Source of the DNA: BM003 sp963699835
GTDB lineage: Bacteria; Pseudomonadota; Gammaproteobacteria; Steroidobacterales; BM003
DNA length: 64,000 bases
Direction of reading: 5' to 3'
Assembly: GCA_963699835.1 (NCBI GenBank)
Contig: CAVOVJ010000003.1
Location: 186,001 to 250,000, forward strand
The notes under the pieces are model-generated. The model did not search any database. It worked only from the letters and a program-made list of their open reading frames with translations, and was not told where the DNA came from. Positions 1-9,774 of this stretch are shown one piece after another. Within the stretch, counting starts at the first letter, position 1, and each line of letters starts with the position of its first letter. The translations under genes were made by a program, and so were the position numbers.

Positions 1-2
1 TG

Positions 3-905
3 CGGGAACTGGTCGCCACCATCAACGATTCGGCCATCATGGTCGACGCTGCCGCGAAACAAACCGAGGCCACCGCGGTGCACCTGGCCAAGGCCAGTGA
101 GCAGCAATCCCAGCAGATTGCATCGGCGACCGACTCGGTTGCGCAGATGGCTCATTCCATCGAGGAAGTGTCCGGGAATGCGGAGCGGTCCTCCGATGTG
201 GCGCGCCATTCCGTCGACGTGGCGCACAAGGGTGGCGAAGCCGTGCGCCGGACCATCGAGGGTATGAATACGATTCGCGAGACGATCCAGGACACCTCCA
301 AGCGGATCAAACGCCTCGGCGAGAGTTCGCAGGAGATCGGCAATATTGTGGAGCTGATCAACGATATCGCCGAACAGACGAATATTCTGGCGTTGAATGC
401 ATCGATTCAGGCGTCGATGGCCGGCGAGGCGGGTCGCGGTTTCGCGGTGGTCGCCGATGAAGTCCAGCGTCTGGCGGAGAGGTCAGCCAATGCAACCAAG
501 CAGATTGAGGTGCTCGTGCGTACGATTCAGACCGACACCAACGAGGCAGTCGTATCGATGGAGCGGAGTACAACGGATGTCGTGGGCGGGGCTCTGCTGG
601 CCGAGAACGCGGGGGCTGCGCTGGAAGAGATCGAGCAGGTCTCGAACCAGATTGCCAGCCTGGTGCAGAACATTTCCGGAACCGGGCGTCAGCTGACTAC
701 GTCGGCCGGCGACATCAGCCGCAACATGAGCGTTTTGCGGGAGATCAGCTCTCAGACCGCCGACAGCACCAGCGCGGCCTCGGCTTCGATCAGCAAGCTG
801 TCGGAGCTGGCGACCCAGTTGCGAATGTCGGTATCCGGTTTCAGGCTGCCCGATTTCGAGACTGGTACCGGTGTCCTGATGGCAAAGATATACCGCCGAT
901 CATGA
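3..905 (+). CDS. pilJ: PilJ-like methyl-accepting chemotaxis protein (5' end outside window)
   Basis: C-terminal cytoplasmic half of a chemoreceptor; the frame is open from base 3, so the start lies upstream of the window. The protein carries the signalling hairpin tip (INDIAEQTNILALNASIQA followed by GRGFAVVADEVQ), the region that contacts CheA/CheW. The tip has IQA where most receptors have IEA, as in PilJ proteins. It is followed after 79 bases by a giant CheA of the ChpA/PilL type and a CheW-like protein, which is the Pil-Chp arrangement controlling type IV pili and twitching. No sensory domain is visible, so naming it PilJ rests on context and the tip sequence. Confidence 0.85.
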   Translation, partial: RELVATINDSAIMVDAAAKQTEATAVHLAKASEQQSQQIASATDSVAQMAHSIEEVSGNAERSSDVARHSVDVAHKGGEAVRRTIEGMNTIRETIQDTSKRIKRLGESSQEIGNIVELINDIAEQTNILALNASIQASMAGEAGRGFAVVADEVQRLAERSANATKQIEVLVRTIQTDTNEAVVSMERSTTDVVGGALLAENAGAALEEIEQVSNQIASLVQNISGTGRQLTTSAGDISRNMSVLREISSQTADSTSAASASISKLSELATQLRMSVSGFRLPDFETGTGVLMAKIYRRS

Positions 906-984
906 AACCCGAAGCGGGCGACGGCAAGCCTGATCCCGAAGTCCGGGCGGTTTGAAGCAAACCCGGCGGCAAAGACTGGTGGCA

Positions 985-3900
985 ATGGAACATCCCGGCT
1001 CAGAATCCCTACAGTGGGTCAGTAAAGACCTGAGCGCGGCGGTGCAGGATGCGCGGCTCGCGCTGGAGGACTATGTCGAGGGCGGGGCCAATCGGCGCTC
1101 GCTGGAGTCGTTCGTGCAGCGCTGTCATGTCATCCAGGGCGTGCTGCGGATGGTGGAGGTCTATGGCGCGGCGCTGCTGGCCGAGGAGATGGAGAAAGCC
1201 GCGCAGTATCTGCTCAAGGGCGGTACGGCGGTAAAGAACGAGGAGGAGACACTGGATGCGCTGACGCGAGCAATGGTGCAGCTTCCGGCCTACCTCGAGA
1301 GGCTTGTCGGCGGTGGTCGCGATATCGCGCTGGTGCTGTTGCCACTGCTCAATGATCTGCGAGCCGTGCGTGGCCAGCCGCTGCTGTCCGAAGGCACACT
1401 GCTGTTATTGAACATTACGCCGGCGCAGAAATCCGCGGCTTTTGCGCCAATCCGTCGTGAGCCCGTGACCGATGTCGATGCCGTGCAGCTTGCGCGCCTG
1501 TTGCGGCCGCGTTTCCAACTGGCTTTGCTGGGCTGGATCAAGGGCGAACGCAGTGACGCGAACCTTGCGGTGCTCGGCGAGGTCGCCGAGAAACTCGAGC
1601 AGGCAGCAACCGATGAGCGGTCTTATCGCCTGTGGCTGGTGGTCGGGGGGGTGCTGGAGGCGCTGCGCGAGTCCGGGCTCGACAGCAACGTCTCGCTAAA
1701 GCGGTTGCTGGGCCAGACGGATCGCGCAATCAAGCGGTTGATCGACCATGGCGAGGCCAGTCTCTTTGGCAATGGTTGCGAAGAACTCCTGAATAACCTG
1801 TTGTATTACGTTGCCCGTTCGGATTCCGCCGGCTCGCGGGTGCGGCTGGTGCGCCAACTGTTCGAGCTCGATGATCTCCTGCCATCCGATGCGATGGTCG
1901 AACACGCGCGAGAAAGCCTTTCCGGCCCGAGCGTGAAGCTGATGCAGACCGTAGCCGCCGCGATCAAGGAGGATCTTGCCCGGGTCAAGGATACGCTGGA
2001 TATTTTCGTTCGGACTGGCAAGAAATCCCACGACGAGCTTGGCGGGCAGGCGGATCTGCTCAAGAAAATCAGCGACACGCTGGGCGTGCTCGGGTTGGGC
2101 GGGTTGCGTGGAAGAGTGCAGTCGGAGCTGGGCACACTGCAGGCGATGTCAGACGGCAGTGCCGCGGCCGAGGATGTGGCACTCGAGCGAATCGCTGCAA
2201 CGCTGTTGCATGTCGAGGACAGTCTTGACGAGCAACTCCTTAGACTGATCATGCCGGTGGGTGTACCGGTCGCGCTGCCTGACCCGGACGAGGGCGACCA
2301 GGAAAGTGAATATCGCCAGGTAACCGAAGCCGTCGTGCGCGAGTGTATTCTCAATCTCACTCGGGTAAAGGATGCCATCACCCAGGCGGTCGATCAGCCG
2401 CATGATGTCGCTGTGCTGGAGAATCTGCCGCCGCTATTGCGCGGGATCACCGCGGCGCTGTTGATGTTGAACCGCACACGGGCCGTTACCGTCGTTGAAC
2501 GCACCGGTGAGCTGGCGCGGCGCCTGTTTCGCTCGGATCAGCCGGCGCTGGTCAGTGGCAAGGTCGATCGGCTGGCGGATGCGATCGTCAGCCTCGAATA
2601 CTATCTCGAGACGATCCAGGCTGGGCGCGCGGATCCCTGGTATATGCTGGACAACGCCGAGAGCTGTCTCAGGTTTCTCGAAGATGCAGCCGCGCAGGCT
2701 GAGGCGATACCGGTATCCGACGCTGCGCCGGAAGCGACGCTGGTGCTGGGCGATCGCGCTCACGACGAGACTGTTGCGGCGGATGCGGAAACCCGTGTGA
2801 TTGGTGAGCCTGTGGCCCCGGTGGCAGCGCCAGTGCCGGAGCATGGCCCGGAGGAAAAATCTGCCGAGAAACCCGCCCTCGTGGCGATGCGGCTCGCAAC
2901 CGACGGAGCCGGACCGGATCCGGATATCCTCGAACTCTTTATCGAAGAGGCCAAGGACGAGCTGGAGCAGTTGTCCTCACGGCTGCCGGCCTGGCTGGAT
3001 GACCCGGCCGACCAGGAAGCGCTTACATTTTCGCGACGCTCCTTTCATACCCTGAAGGGTAGCGGGAGAATGGTCGGCGCCGAGGCGATCGGCGAGCTTG
3101 GCTGGGCCATCGAAAATCTGTTGAACAGGATCATCGCCGGGACTCTGCAGCGGACGCCCGGCTTGCATTCCGTATTGCGGCAATCGCTGGAGCTGCTTCC
3201 GGTGCTGATAGAGCAGCTCGAAACGGGGGTCGATCCCGGGCCGGCGCTGCAACGCCTGATATCCCAGGCAGAGGCTTTGGCGCGTGGCGAAGAACCGACC
3301 GTGGCGCTTGCCGATTCCTTTGCTGTTGCCAGCCCGACTCTGACTGAGTTTGTTCCGCCCGAACCGGAACCGGCCGAGCCAGCGGACCTGGCGCAGATCG
3401 AGGCCGAGGCGGAAGTGGCAACGTTGGCCGGGCTGGACGAGATGGATCCGGTCCTGAAGGAGATATTCACCAAGGAAACGGGTGGTCATCTGGAGGCGAT
3501 CCGTGCCTACCTCAGGGATTGCGAAGCATTCGGTGCGCCGTATTCGATCACCGAGTCCCTGCACCGGTCCTGTCACACATTGAGTGGAAGCGCCAACATG
3601 GCGGGCGTAGACGTTGCGGTTGAGGTGGCCACGCCATGGAATGCCTACCTGCGAAAACTGTATGACGCGGGTCTCGGCCTTTCCGCTGAAGGTCTCGAAA
3701 CCTGCGAGGCGGTGGTGGCGGCAATGGAGGCGATCGTCGCGAGGCTGAAGCACGGTTTCGGCGACGTTCCGGATGTCGAATCACTGGTCGCACGGATTGG
3801 CTGGCTCGACGCCGAATTCGAAAGGAACGCCCACGAGTATGAGACTGACCAACGGGCTTCCGCGGACGGCGCCGGTCCGGCCCCGGAATTCGATACCGAA

Positions 3901-6507
3901 ATCGCCGCGATTTTCTGTGAGGAAGCGACCGAATTGCTCGAAGCCGCGGAGCAATCGTTTGGTTCCTGGTCGTTCGACTGGATTGACGAAGAGGCGATCG
4001 CGGAGTTGCGGCGGCACCTGCATACGCTGAAAGGCGGTGCGCGGATGGCGGGATTGCGCCCGATGGGCGACCTGAGCCACGAACTGGAGACGTTGCTGAT
4101 TCGGGTCGGCGGTGGTGATATCGAAACAGGTGAAACGTTACGCGCAATTTTTCAGAGCGGCATCGATGAGTTGCATCGAATGCGAGAATCCGTGGCAGCG
4201 GGTACTTACCCGAAGCCAGGCACAGAGGTGATCGGCATCCTTCGCGGTTTTGCCTCCGGCACGATTGCAGCAGCGCCCGCGACGCCGGCGGCCGCTGCGA
4301 CTGGCGAGTCCGAACAGCCCGGTATCGCGACGACTGCCGCGGCCGATGACCTCGCCGGCACCATGCTTCGGGCGGAAGATCTGACCGCTGCGAGAGATGA
4401 CGCCGATTACATGGACAGTGGCGGCGCGCAAGATTCGGTTGAACTCGAACGGATTGTCGGGCGTGAAGACGTCGTTGCGGCGAAAGATTCCGTCGAACCG
4501 GAAAAAATTGTCGAGCTGGATGATGGCGGCGAGGCGGAAGATCAGGTCGAGGCGGAAGAACAGGTCGACGCGGAGTCACCCTCGATTACGACCATGGCCG
4601 GCGTCGCTCCCTTCATAGGCAAGGGCGATGCAAGTGGCGCCGCCGCCGAAGCTGCAACTCCGCGGCAGAGCCGTGGCGAGCAACGCGGCGAAGTTGCCAG
4701 GGTCGATGCCGACCTGCTCGAAGAACTGCTCAATAATGCTGGCGAGATCAGTATTTTCCGTTCCAGGCTCGACCAGCAGGTCAAATCGGTCGACTTCAAT
4801 CTTGCGGAGCTTGCGCAGACGGTATCGCGCCTCAAGGACCAGTTACGCAACCTCGAAATAGAGACCGAGGCGCAGATCATCCACCGACACCAATCCGAGA
4901 TCGAGGGCGCTGGTGATTTCGATCCGCTCGAACTCGATCGCTACTCGCTGATTCAGCAACTTTCGCGCGCGCTTGCAGAGACCGCCAGCGATGTCGACAG
5001 CATACGTTCGTTGATGCATGGTCAGATTCGCGATGCCGATGCCTTGCTGGTGCAGCAGGGCCGGGTGACGACCGCGCTCCAGCATGGCCTGATGCGCACA
5101 CGCATGGTGCCTTTCGAGCGTCATGGTGCCCGCCTTGGTCGCGTTGTACGGCAGGTGGCGGCTGAGGTCGGCAAACGCGCCGAGCTGGAATTGCACGGCA
5201 GCGGAGAGTTGGACAGGCAGGTTCTCGAACGGATGTTGTCGCCGCTCGAACATATGTTGCGCAACGCCGTGGTCCACGGCGTCGAATTCCCGCAGCAGCG
5301 GCGTGCAGCGGGCAAACCCGAAACCGGGCGGATCACGGTTAATGTTCGGCGCGAGGGTGCCGAAGTTCTGGTGGAAATCGGTGACGATGGTTCGGGCCTA
5401 GATATTGCGGCAATTCGTGAGAAAGCGATTGCGCGGGGTCTGGTGGGCGCGGACAAGATCCGCACCGACCAGCAGGCGATACAGTTTATTTTCGAGCCGG
5501 GGTTCAGTACGGCCACGGAACTGACCCAGGCTGCCGGGCGCGGGGTCGGGATGGATGTCGTAGCGAATGCGGTTCGCCGTCTCGGTGGCAGCATCTCCGT
5601 GACCACCGAGCAGGGCAAGGGCACGAGTTTCCTGGTGCGGCTGCCGTTTACCCTGGCGATCGCGCAGGCCATGATCGTCCGCGTCAATGACGAGTATTAC
5701 GCGTTGCCGCTGACATCGGTTGAAGGGATAGCGCGTATTCCGCGCGAGGAACTTTTGGCCAAGCTGGAACAGCAGGATCCGAGCTATGAATACGGCGGGC
5801 AGGACTACCGCTTCCAGTACCTGGCGCAGTACGTCGGGGCGGAAATACCGGCACTTTCCGAGGAGATTCCGTCAGTGCCGGTTGTGCTCGTTCGGGCGGG
5901 CGAATATTCGACGGCATTGATCGGCGACGAGTTGCTTGGAAGCCGCGAGGTCGTCGTGAAATCGGTTGGCCCGCAGCTTGCCACTATCGATGGAATCGCC
6001 GGCGCGACCATTATGGGCGACGGCCGGATCGCAATCATTCTCGATGCGCCCACGCTGTTGCGAACTGCGGTGCAGCCGGCGGCATCTGCCTCAGCGGCGG
6101 AGTCTGAAGACGACCGCACGTTTGTCCTGGTGGTCGATGACTCGATTACCGTACGCAGAGTTACCCAGCGCCTGCTAGAGCGCAATGGCATGCGCGTACA
6201 GACCGCGAAAGATGGCGTCGACGCGCTGGCGATCCTGCAGGAGCATCATCCCGACGTGATTTTGCTGGATATCGAAATGCCGCGGATGGACGGATACGAG
6301 CTGGCCGGCAATATCCGTAATGACAGCCGCCTCGAGAATATTCCGATCATCATGATCACCTCGAGAGTCGGTTCGAAACACCGTGCCCGCGCGATCGAGC
6401 TGGGCGTGGACGACTATCTCGGCAAGCCGTATCAGGAGGCGCAACTTCTCGATGCGATCGAGCCGTTGGTGAAGGAGGGAAGAGTGGGCAATGAGCGAAT
6501 CCGCTGA
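985..6507 (+). CDS. chpA: ChpA/PilL-type hybrid chemotaxis histidine kinase, about 1840 aa
   Basis: Autophosphorylating kinase of the type IV pilus chemosensory system. In order: an N-terminal PilL/FimL-like helical region, three recognisable histidine phosphotransfer (Hpt) domains with candidate phospho-His at about residues 688 (HTLKGSG), 864 (HTLSGSA) and 1013 (HTLKGGA), an acidic low-complexity linker, the CheA dimerisation helices (from VDADLLEELL), the ATPase domain (LRNAVVHG, GDDGSGLD, GRGVGMDV), a CheW-like domain, and a C-terminal receiver with Asp about 1762 (ILLDIEMP). The second Hpt has Ser at the usual Lys position. I prefer ATG 985; an in-frame TTG at 952 is possible. The gene has no frame breaks over 5.5 kb and its end overlaps the next gene by 17 bases, so both are probably co-transcribed with pilJ. 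Confidence 0.93.
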   Translation: MEHPGSESLQWVSKDLSAAVQDARLALEDYVEGGANRRSLESFVQRCHVIQGVLRMVEVYGAALLAEEMEKAAQYLLKGGTAVKNEEETLDALTRAMVQLPAYLERLVGGGRDIALVLLPLLNDLRAVRGQPLLSEGTLLLLNITPAQKSAAFAPIRREPVTDVDAVQLARLLRPRFQLALLGWIKGERSDANLAVLGEVAEKLEQAATDERSYRLWLVVGGVLEALRESGLDSNVSLKRLLGQTDRAIKRLIDHGEASLFGNGCEELLNNLLYYVARSDSAGSRVRLVRQLFELDDLLPSDAMVEHARESLSGPSVKLMQTVAAAIKEDLARVKDTLDIFVRTGKKSHDELGGQADLLKKISDTLGVLGLGGLRGRVQSELGTLQAMSDGSAAAEDVALERIAATLLHVEDSLDEQLLRLIMPVGVPVALPDPDEGDQESEYRQVTEAVVRECILNLTRVKDAITQAVDQPHDVAVLENLPPLLRGITAALLMLNRTRAVTVVERTGELARRLFRSDQPALVSGKVDRLADAIVSLEYYLETIQAGRADPWYMLDNAESCLRFLEDAAAQAEAIPVSDAAPEATLVLGDRAHDETVAADAETRVIGEPVAPVAAPVPEHGPEEKSAEKPALVAMRLATDGAGPDPDILELFIEEAKDELEQLSSRLPAWLDDPADQEALTFSRRSFHTLKGSGRMVGAEAIGELGWAIENLLNRIIAGTLQRTPGLHSVLRQSLELLPVLIEQLETGVDPGPALQRLISQAEALARGEEPTVALADSFAVASPTLTEFVPPEPEPAEPADLAQIEAEAEVATLAGLDEMDPVLKEIFTKETGGHLEAIRAYLRDCEAFGAPYSITESLHRSCHTLSGSANMAGVDVAVEVATPWNAYLRKLYDAGLGLSAEGLETCEAVVAAMEAIVARLKHGFGDVPDVESLVARIGWLDAEFERNAHEYETDQRASADGAGPAPEFDTEIAAIFCEEATELLEAAEQSFGSWSFDWIDEEAIAELRRHLHTLKGGARMAGLRPMGDLSHELETLLIRVGGGDIETGETLRAIFQSGIDELHRMRESVAAGTYPKPGTEVIGILRGFASGTIAAAPATPAAAATGESEQPGIATTAAADDLAGTMLRAEDLTAARDDADYMDSGGAQDSVELERIVGREDVVAAKDSVEPEKIVELDDGGEAEDQVEAEEQVDAESPSITTMAGVAPFIGKGDASGAAAEAATPRQSRGEQRGEVARVDADLLEELLNNAGEISIFRSRLDQQVKSVDFNLAELAQTVSRLKDQLRNLEIETEAQIIHRHQSEIEGAGDFDPLELDRYSLIQQLSRALAETASDVDSIRSLMHGQIRDADALLVQQGRVTTALQHGLMRTRMVPFERHGARLGRVVRQVAAEVGKRAELELHGSGELDRQVLERMLSPLEHMLRNAVVHGVEFPQQRRAAGKPETGRITVNVRREGAEVLVEIGDDGSGLDIAAIREKAIARGLVGADKIRTDQQAIQFIFEPGFSTATELTQAAGRGVGMDVVANAVRRLGGSISVTTEQGKGTSFLVRLPFTLAIAQAMIVRVNDEYYALPLTSVEGIARIPREELLAKLEQQDPSYEYGGQDYRFQYLAQYVGAEIPALSEEIPSVPVVLVRAGEYSTALIGDELLGSREVVVKSVGPQLATIDGIAGATIMGDGRIAIILDAPTLLRTAVQPAASASAAESEDDRTFVLVVDDSITVRRVTQRLLERNGMRVQTAKDGVDALAILQEHHPDVILLDIEMPRMDGYELAGNIRNDSRLENIPIIMITSRVGSKHRARAIELGVDDYLGKPYQEAQLLDAIEPLVKEGRVGNERIR

Positions 6508-6973
6508 AGAACTTTATAGCCTGCTGATCCCGCTCGATGGCATGCGCCTGCTGCTGCCGCGTGCCTGTATCACCGAAGTGATCGGATATCATTCTCCGGT
6601 GCCCGTCGAGGGTTGTCCTCCGTGGCTACTCGGTTACGCCGACTGGTCAGGGCGCGCCATTCCGGTCATATCGTTCGAAGGCAGCGGCGGCCGTCCGGTG
6701 GCAGAACTCGGCGCGCGCTGCAAGGTCGCGATCGTTCAGGCCATTGGGGGGCAGCTGGTTATCCCGTTTTTTGGCATTGTGGCACAGGGATTTCCGCAGC
6801 TGGTTCGGGTCAGTCGGGATGTTCTGAGTGTCGATGAATCGCAGGAGTTTAGCGAGGAGGACGTATCGCTCTGTCAGCTGCAGATGTTGAACGAGCGACC
6901 GTTGGTGCCGGACCTGGAACGCCTCGAATCGATGATCCATGCCGCGTTGTCGCAACGTGCTATGACTGTTTAG
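6491..6973 (+). CDS. chpC: CheW-like adaptor protein (ChpC-like)
   Basis: 160-residue CheW-domain protein that would couple chemoreceptors to the ChpA kinase in the cytoplasm. It begins inside the last 17 bases of chpA, a strong sign of translational coupling. The conserved core YSLLIPLDG...LLPRACITEVIGY and the typical patch around LLGYADWSGRAIPVI are present. Because PilI has a similar fold, it could be PilI rather than ChpC; position directly after chpA favours ChpC. Its stop codon overlaps the stop codon of the convergent rsmE gene by three bases, so there is no room for a terminator between them. Confidence 0.82.
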   Translation: MSESAEELYSLLIPLDGMRLLLPRACITEVIGYHSPVPVEGCPPWLLGYADWSGRAIPVISFEGSGGRPVAELGARCKVAIVQAIGGQLVIPFFGIVAQGFPQLVRVSRDVLSVDESQEFSEEDVSLCQLQMLNERPLVPDLERLESMIHAALSQRAMTV

Positions 6974-7701
6974 ATATCCCCCCAGCGGGCCTGGGCCAGG
7001 GCGAGCCCGGCCAGCGCGGCCGTCTCTGTGCGCAGCGTGCGGGGGCCTATCGACGCTGCAGTAAACCCACTGCGTTGTGCGGCCGCGGACTCGTCCAGGG
7101 TCAATCCTCCCTCCGGGCCAACCAGCAACGTCAGAAAAACAGGGTCGAGGTCGATGTCCGCGAAGCGGGCGGGCGCGTCAGGCTCTAGCACGACGCTGTC
7201 CTCACCGCGATCGCGTTGGGCGAGAAAATCACCCAGACCGATGGCCGGTTCGATTATCGGAAGCACCGATCTTCCGCACTGCTCGCAAGCATGTGCGGTC
7301 ACCGCCTCCCAGTGGGCCAGGCGCTTATCCGCTCGTGCAGGATCGAGGCGGACGACGCTGCGCTCGGTCACTACCGGCACGATTCGGCTCACTCCGAGTT
7401 CGGTCGCCTTCTGCATTACCCAGTCCATCTTTTCGCGCCGCGACAAACCGTGCGCCAGCGTGACCCGCAATGGAGGCTCCCCGAGCGCAGGGACTTCCTC
7501 GCCGACTTCGGCGCGTACGCAACGCTTCGTTGCCGCCACCACGCGGATCCGGAACTGGCGGCCATTTCCGTCGAACCCAATCGCCTCGTCGCCGGCGCGC
7601 ATTCGCAGCACCTGGGCGGCGTGGCGGGCGCTGGCCTCGGGCAGGTCGACGGTTGCGCCGGGGCGCAATTCAGTGGCCACGTAGAGTCTTCTTAATCGCA
7701 T
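6970..7701 (-). CDS. rsmE: 16S rRNA m3U1498 methyltransferase RsmE
   Basis: 243-residue SPOUT-class methyltransferase that methylates U1498 of 16S rRNA in the 30S subunit using S-adenosylmethionine. The N-terminal PUA-like RNA-binding part (RRLYVATEL, HAAQVLRMRAGDE) is followed by the SPOUT domain with KATELGVSRIVPV, LLVGPEGGLT and IGPRTLRTETA, which form the knot and cofactor site. Length is normal for the family. The start ATG lies 10 bases inside the end of bioA on the same strand, so the two are likely one transcript. Confidence 0.95.
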   Translation of the reverse strand: MRLRRLYVATELRPGATVDLPEASARHAAQVLRMRAGDEAIGFDGNGRQFRIRVVAATKRCVRAEVGEEVPALGEPPLRVTLAHGLSRREKMDWVMQKATELGVSRIVPVVTERSVVRLDPARADKRLAHWEAVTAHACEQCGRSVLPIIEPAIGLGDFLAQRDRGEDSVVLEPDAPARFADIDLDPVFLTLLVGPEGGLTLDESAAAQRSGFTAASIGPRTLRTETAALAGLALAQARWGDI

Positions 7702-9042
7702 GTGGCAGCGTGGATGCCATCACGGGCAGTGCGGGCCATCAAATCGATATGCTCTTCTTCGATGATATAGGGCGGCATGAAATAAACGACGTTACCGAGC
7801 GGGCGCAACAACACGCCGTGGTTGAGCCCGTACTGATAGACGCTGAGTCCTCGTCTTTCCTGCCATGGGAACGCGGTCAGCCCGGCACGCTCCGCGACCA
7901 TTTCGATCGCAAGAATCATTCCGCGCTGGCGAATCTCTCCCACGTGGCGATGATCCTGAAGATCGGCAACCGCGGCTCCCATATAGGCGGCGGTTGCGCG
8001 ATTACGCTCCAGCACGGTTCCGTCGGCGAGAAGATCGAGCGTGGCGAGCGCCGCAGCGCAGCCCAGCGGATTGCCTGTGTAGCTATGCGAGTGGAGAAAA
8101 GCGGTCAGTTTGGTGTAGTCGTCGTAGAAGGCTTCGTAGACGCGGTTGGAAGTCAGTACGGCGGAAAGCGGCAGGTAACCGCCGGTTAGCCCCTTGGACA
8201 GGCACATGAAGTCAGCAGTGATGCCGGCCTGTTCGCAGGCGAACAGGCTGCCGGTCCTGCCAAAACCAACCGCTATCTCATCGGCAATCAGGTGAATTCC
8301 GAGCTCATTGCAGGTCTCGCGCAGCAGCGACAAGTAGACCGGATCGTACATCCGCATGCCTCCGGCGCATTGCACCAGTGGCTCGACAATGATCGCACAA
8401 ACGCTGTCGGCATGCCGTTCGAGCACCGTGCGCGTGGCCGCAAACGCCTCCCTGCTATGCGCGTCGCAGCTGACACCGGCTTCGCGGCCGTAGCAGTCCG
8501 GGGACGGGACAGTGATAGCCTTCAACAGCAGCGGCTCATAGGTTTCCTTGTAAAGGTGCACATCACCGACCGCCAGCGCGCCCAGGGTTTCACCGTGATA
8601 ACTGTTGGATAGCGTGACAAAGTCGCGTTTCTCCTGGCTGTCCCGCATTGCGCCAGTAATGAAAGCTCATCTTGAGCGCCACTTCCACCGCCGACGAGCC
8701 GTTATCGGCGAAAAAGACCTTGTCCAGACCAGGAGGAGTTATCTCGACAAGGCGGCGCGCCAGCTCGACCGCTGGTTGGTGGGTAAACCCGGCAAGGATT
8801 ACATGCTCGAGTTCGTGCAGCTGAACGCGAATCCGTTCATTGATATACGGGTGAGCGTGGCCAAAAAGATTGACCCACCAGGAGCTGATCGCATCGAGAT
8901 AACGGCGGCCGTCGAAATCTTCCAGCCACACACCCCGGCCACGGCGGATCGGCACCAGCGGTAGCCATTCATGGTCCTTCATCTGCGTGCATGGATGCCA
9001 TAAATAGCGAAGATCCTCTGCGGCCAGTTTGCGGTTATTCAA
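7692..9042 (-). CDS. bioA: Adenosylmethionine-8-amino-7-oxononanoate aminotransferase BioA, one frameshift
   Basis: PLP enzyme of biotin synthesis that converts KAPA to DAPA using SAM as amino donor. Conserved pieces include LWHPCTQMKDHE near the N terminus, SWWVNLFGHAHP, the glycine-rich PLP phosphate site (FADNGSSAVEVALKM), the PLP-contact Asp (LIADEIAVGFGRTG) and the Schiff-base lysine in LSKGLTGGYLPL. I choose the TTG start at 9042, because GGAGG sits 9 bases upstream and homology begins there. The frame breaks near 8636-8637: removing one G (+ strand) joins SFHYWRNAGQ to QEKRDFVTLSNSYHGE and gives a normal full-length protein of about 449 aa. Either a base-calling error or a recent pseudogene; I favour error. 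Confidence 0.9.
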
Positions 9043-9135
9043 TCTGCGTTGCCTCCGTGGCGTGTAACGGGATTGTGCGCACAGCGCGGTATTGCCGCAA
9101 GAGAGGCCTTTACCGCAGAGAGTCGAGGCGTGACA

Positions 9136-9774
9136 ATGGACGCGGGTTCTCGGTTCGATAGGGAGTTGGGGGTGCAAGTCGATCCGGATACCGGGCTGCT
9201 CAGTCCGGCCCGTCAGTTGGAATCGCCGAACCGGGATGAGCGCCCCGCAGGGTGCGCGCCGGAACTGGTCGTATTGCACGGAATCAGCCTGCCACCGGGG
9301 GAGTTCGGTGGCGGCTGGGTGGACGCGCTGTTTTTGAACCGCCTCGACCCCGAAGCAGACCCTTATTTTGCCGAGATCTTCGACGCGAGGGTGTCCGCGC
9401 ATTTGCTGATCGAGCGCGCGGGCAGCGTCACACAGTATGTGTCATTCAACGAGCGCGCGTGGCATGCCGGCGTGTCCGCATATTTCGGGCGCACCGCGTG
9501 CAACGATTTTTCGATCGGGATCGAGCTTGAGGGAACGGACGACATGCCCTACACCGATGAGCAGTACAAGACGCTTACCGCGGTGCTGGCGGCGCTGGCG
9601 GTTGCCTACCCGGCGTTGGCTGCGGTGCCGATTGCCGGGCACAGGGACATTGCACCTGGGCGGAAAACCGACCCCGGCGGCTCGTTCGACTGGCTGCGCC
9701 TGGATCGGTGCCTGGCGGTCGCGACGGCGCGAAAGCGTGGTCAGAATTTGTCGGATGAGGCGGAGTTAGTATGA
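9136..9774 (+). CDS. ampD: 1,6-anhydro-N-acetylmuramyl-L-alanine amidase AmpD
   Basis: Cytoplasmic zinc amidase that cleaves the stem peptide from anhydro-muropeptides in peptidoglycan recycling, and so keeps ampC-type induction low. 212 residues from ATG 9136. Zinc ligands and catalytic residues match AmpD: His48 (LHGISLPPGEFGG), Glu130 (GIELEGTD), His169 and Asp179 with Lys177 (GHRDIAPGRKTDPG). The stop overlaps the ampE start as ATGA, so the two are translationally coupled. The unlinked recycling kinase anmK is also in this window (34.2 kb). Confidence 0.95.
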   Translation: MDAGSRFDRELGVQVDPDTGLLSPARQLESPNRDERPAGCAPELVVLHGISLPPGEFGGGWVDALFLNRLDPEADPYFAEIFDARVSAHLLIERAGSVTQYVSFNERAWHAGVSAYFGRTACNDFSIGIELEGTDDMPYTDEQYKTLTAVLAALAVAYPALAAVPIAGHRDIAPGRKTDPGGSFDWLRLDRCLAVATARKRGQNLSDEAELV

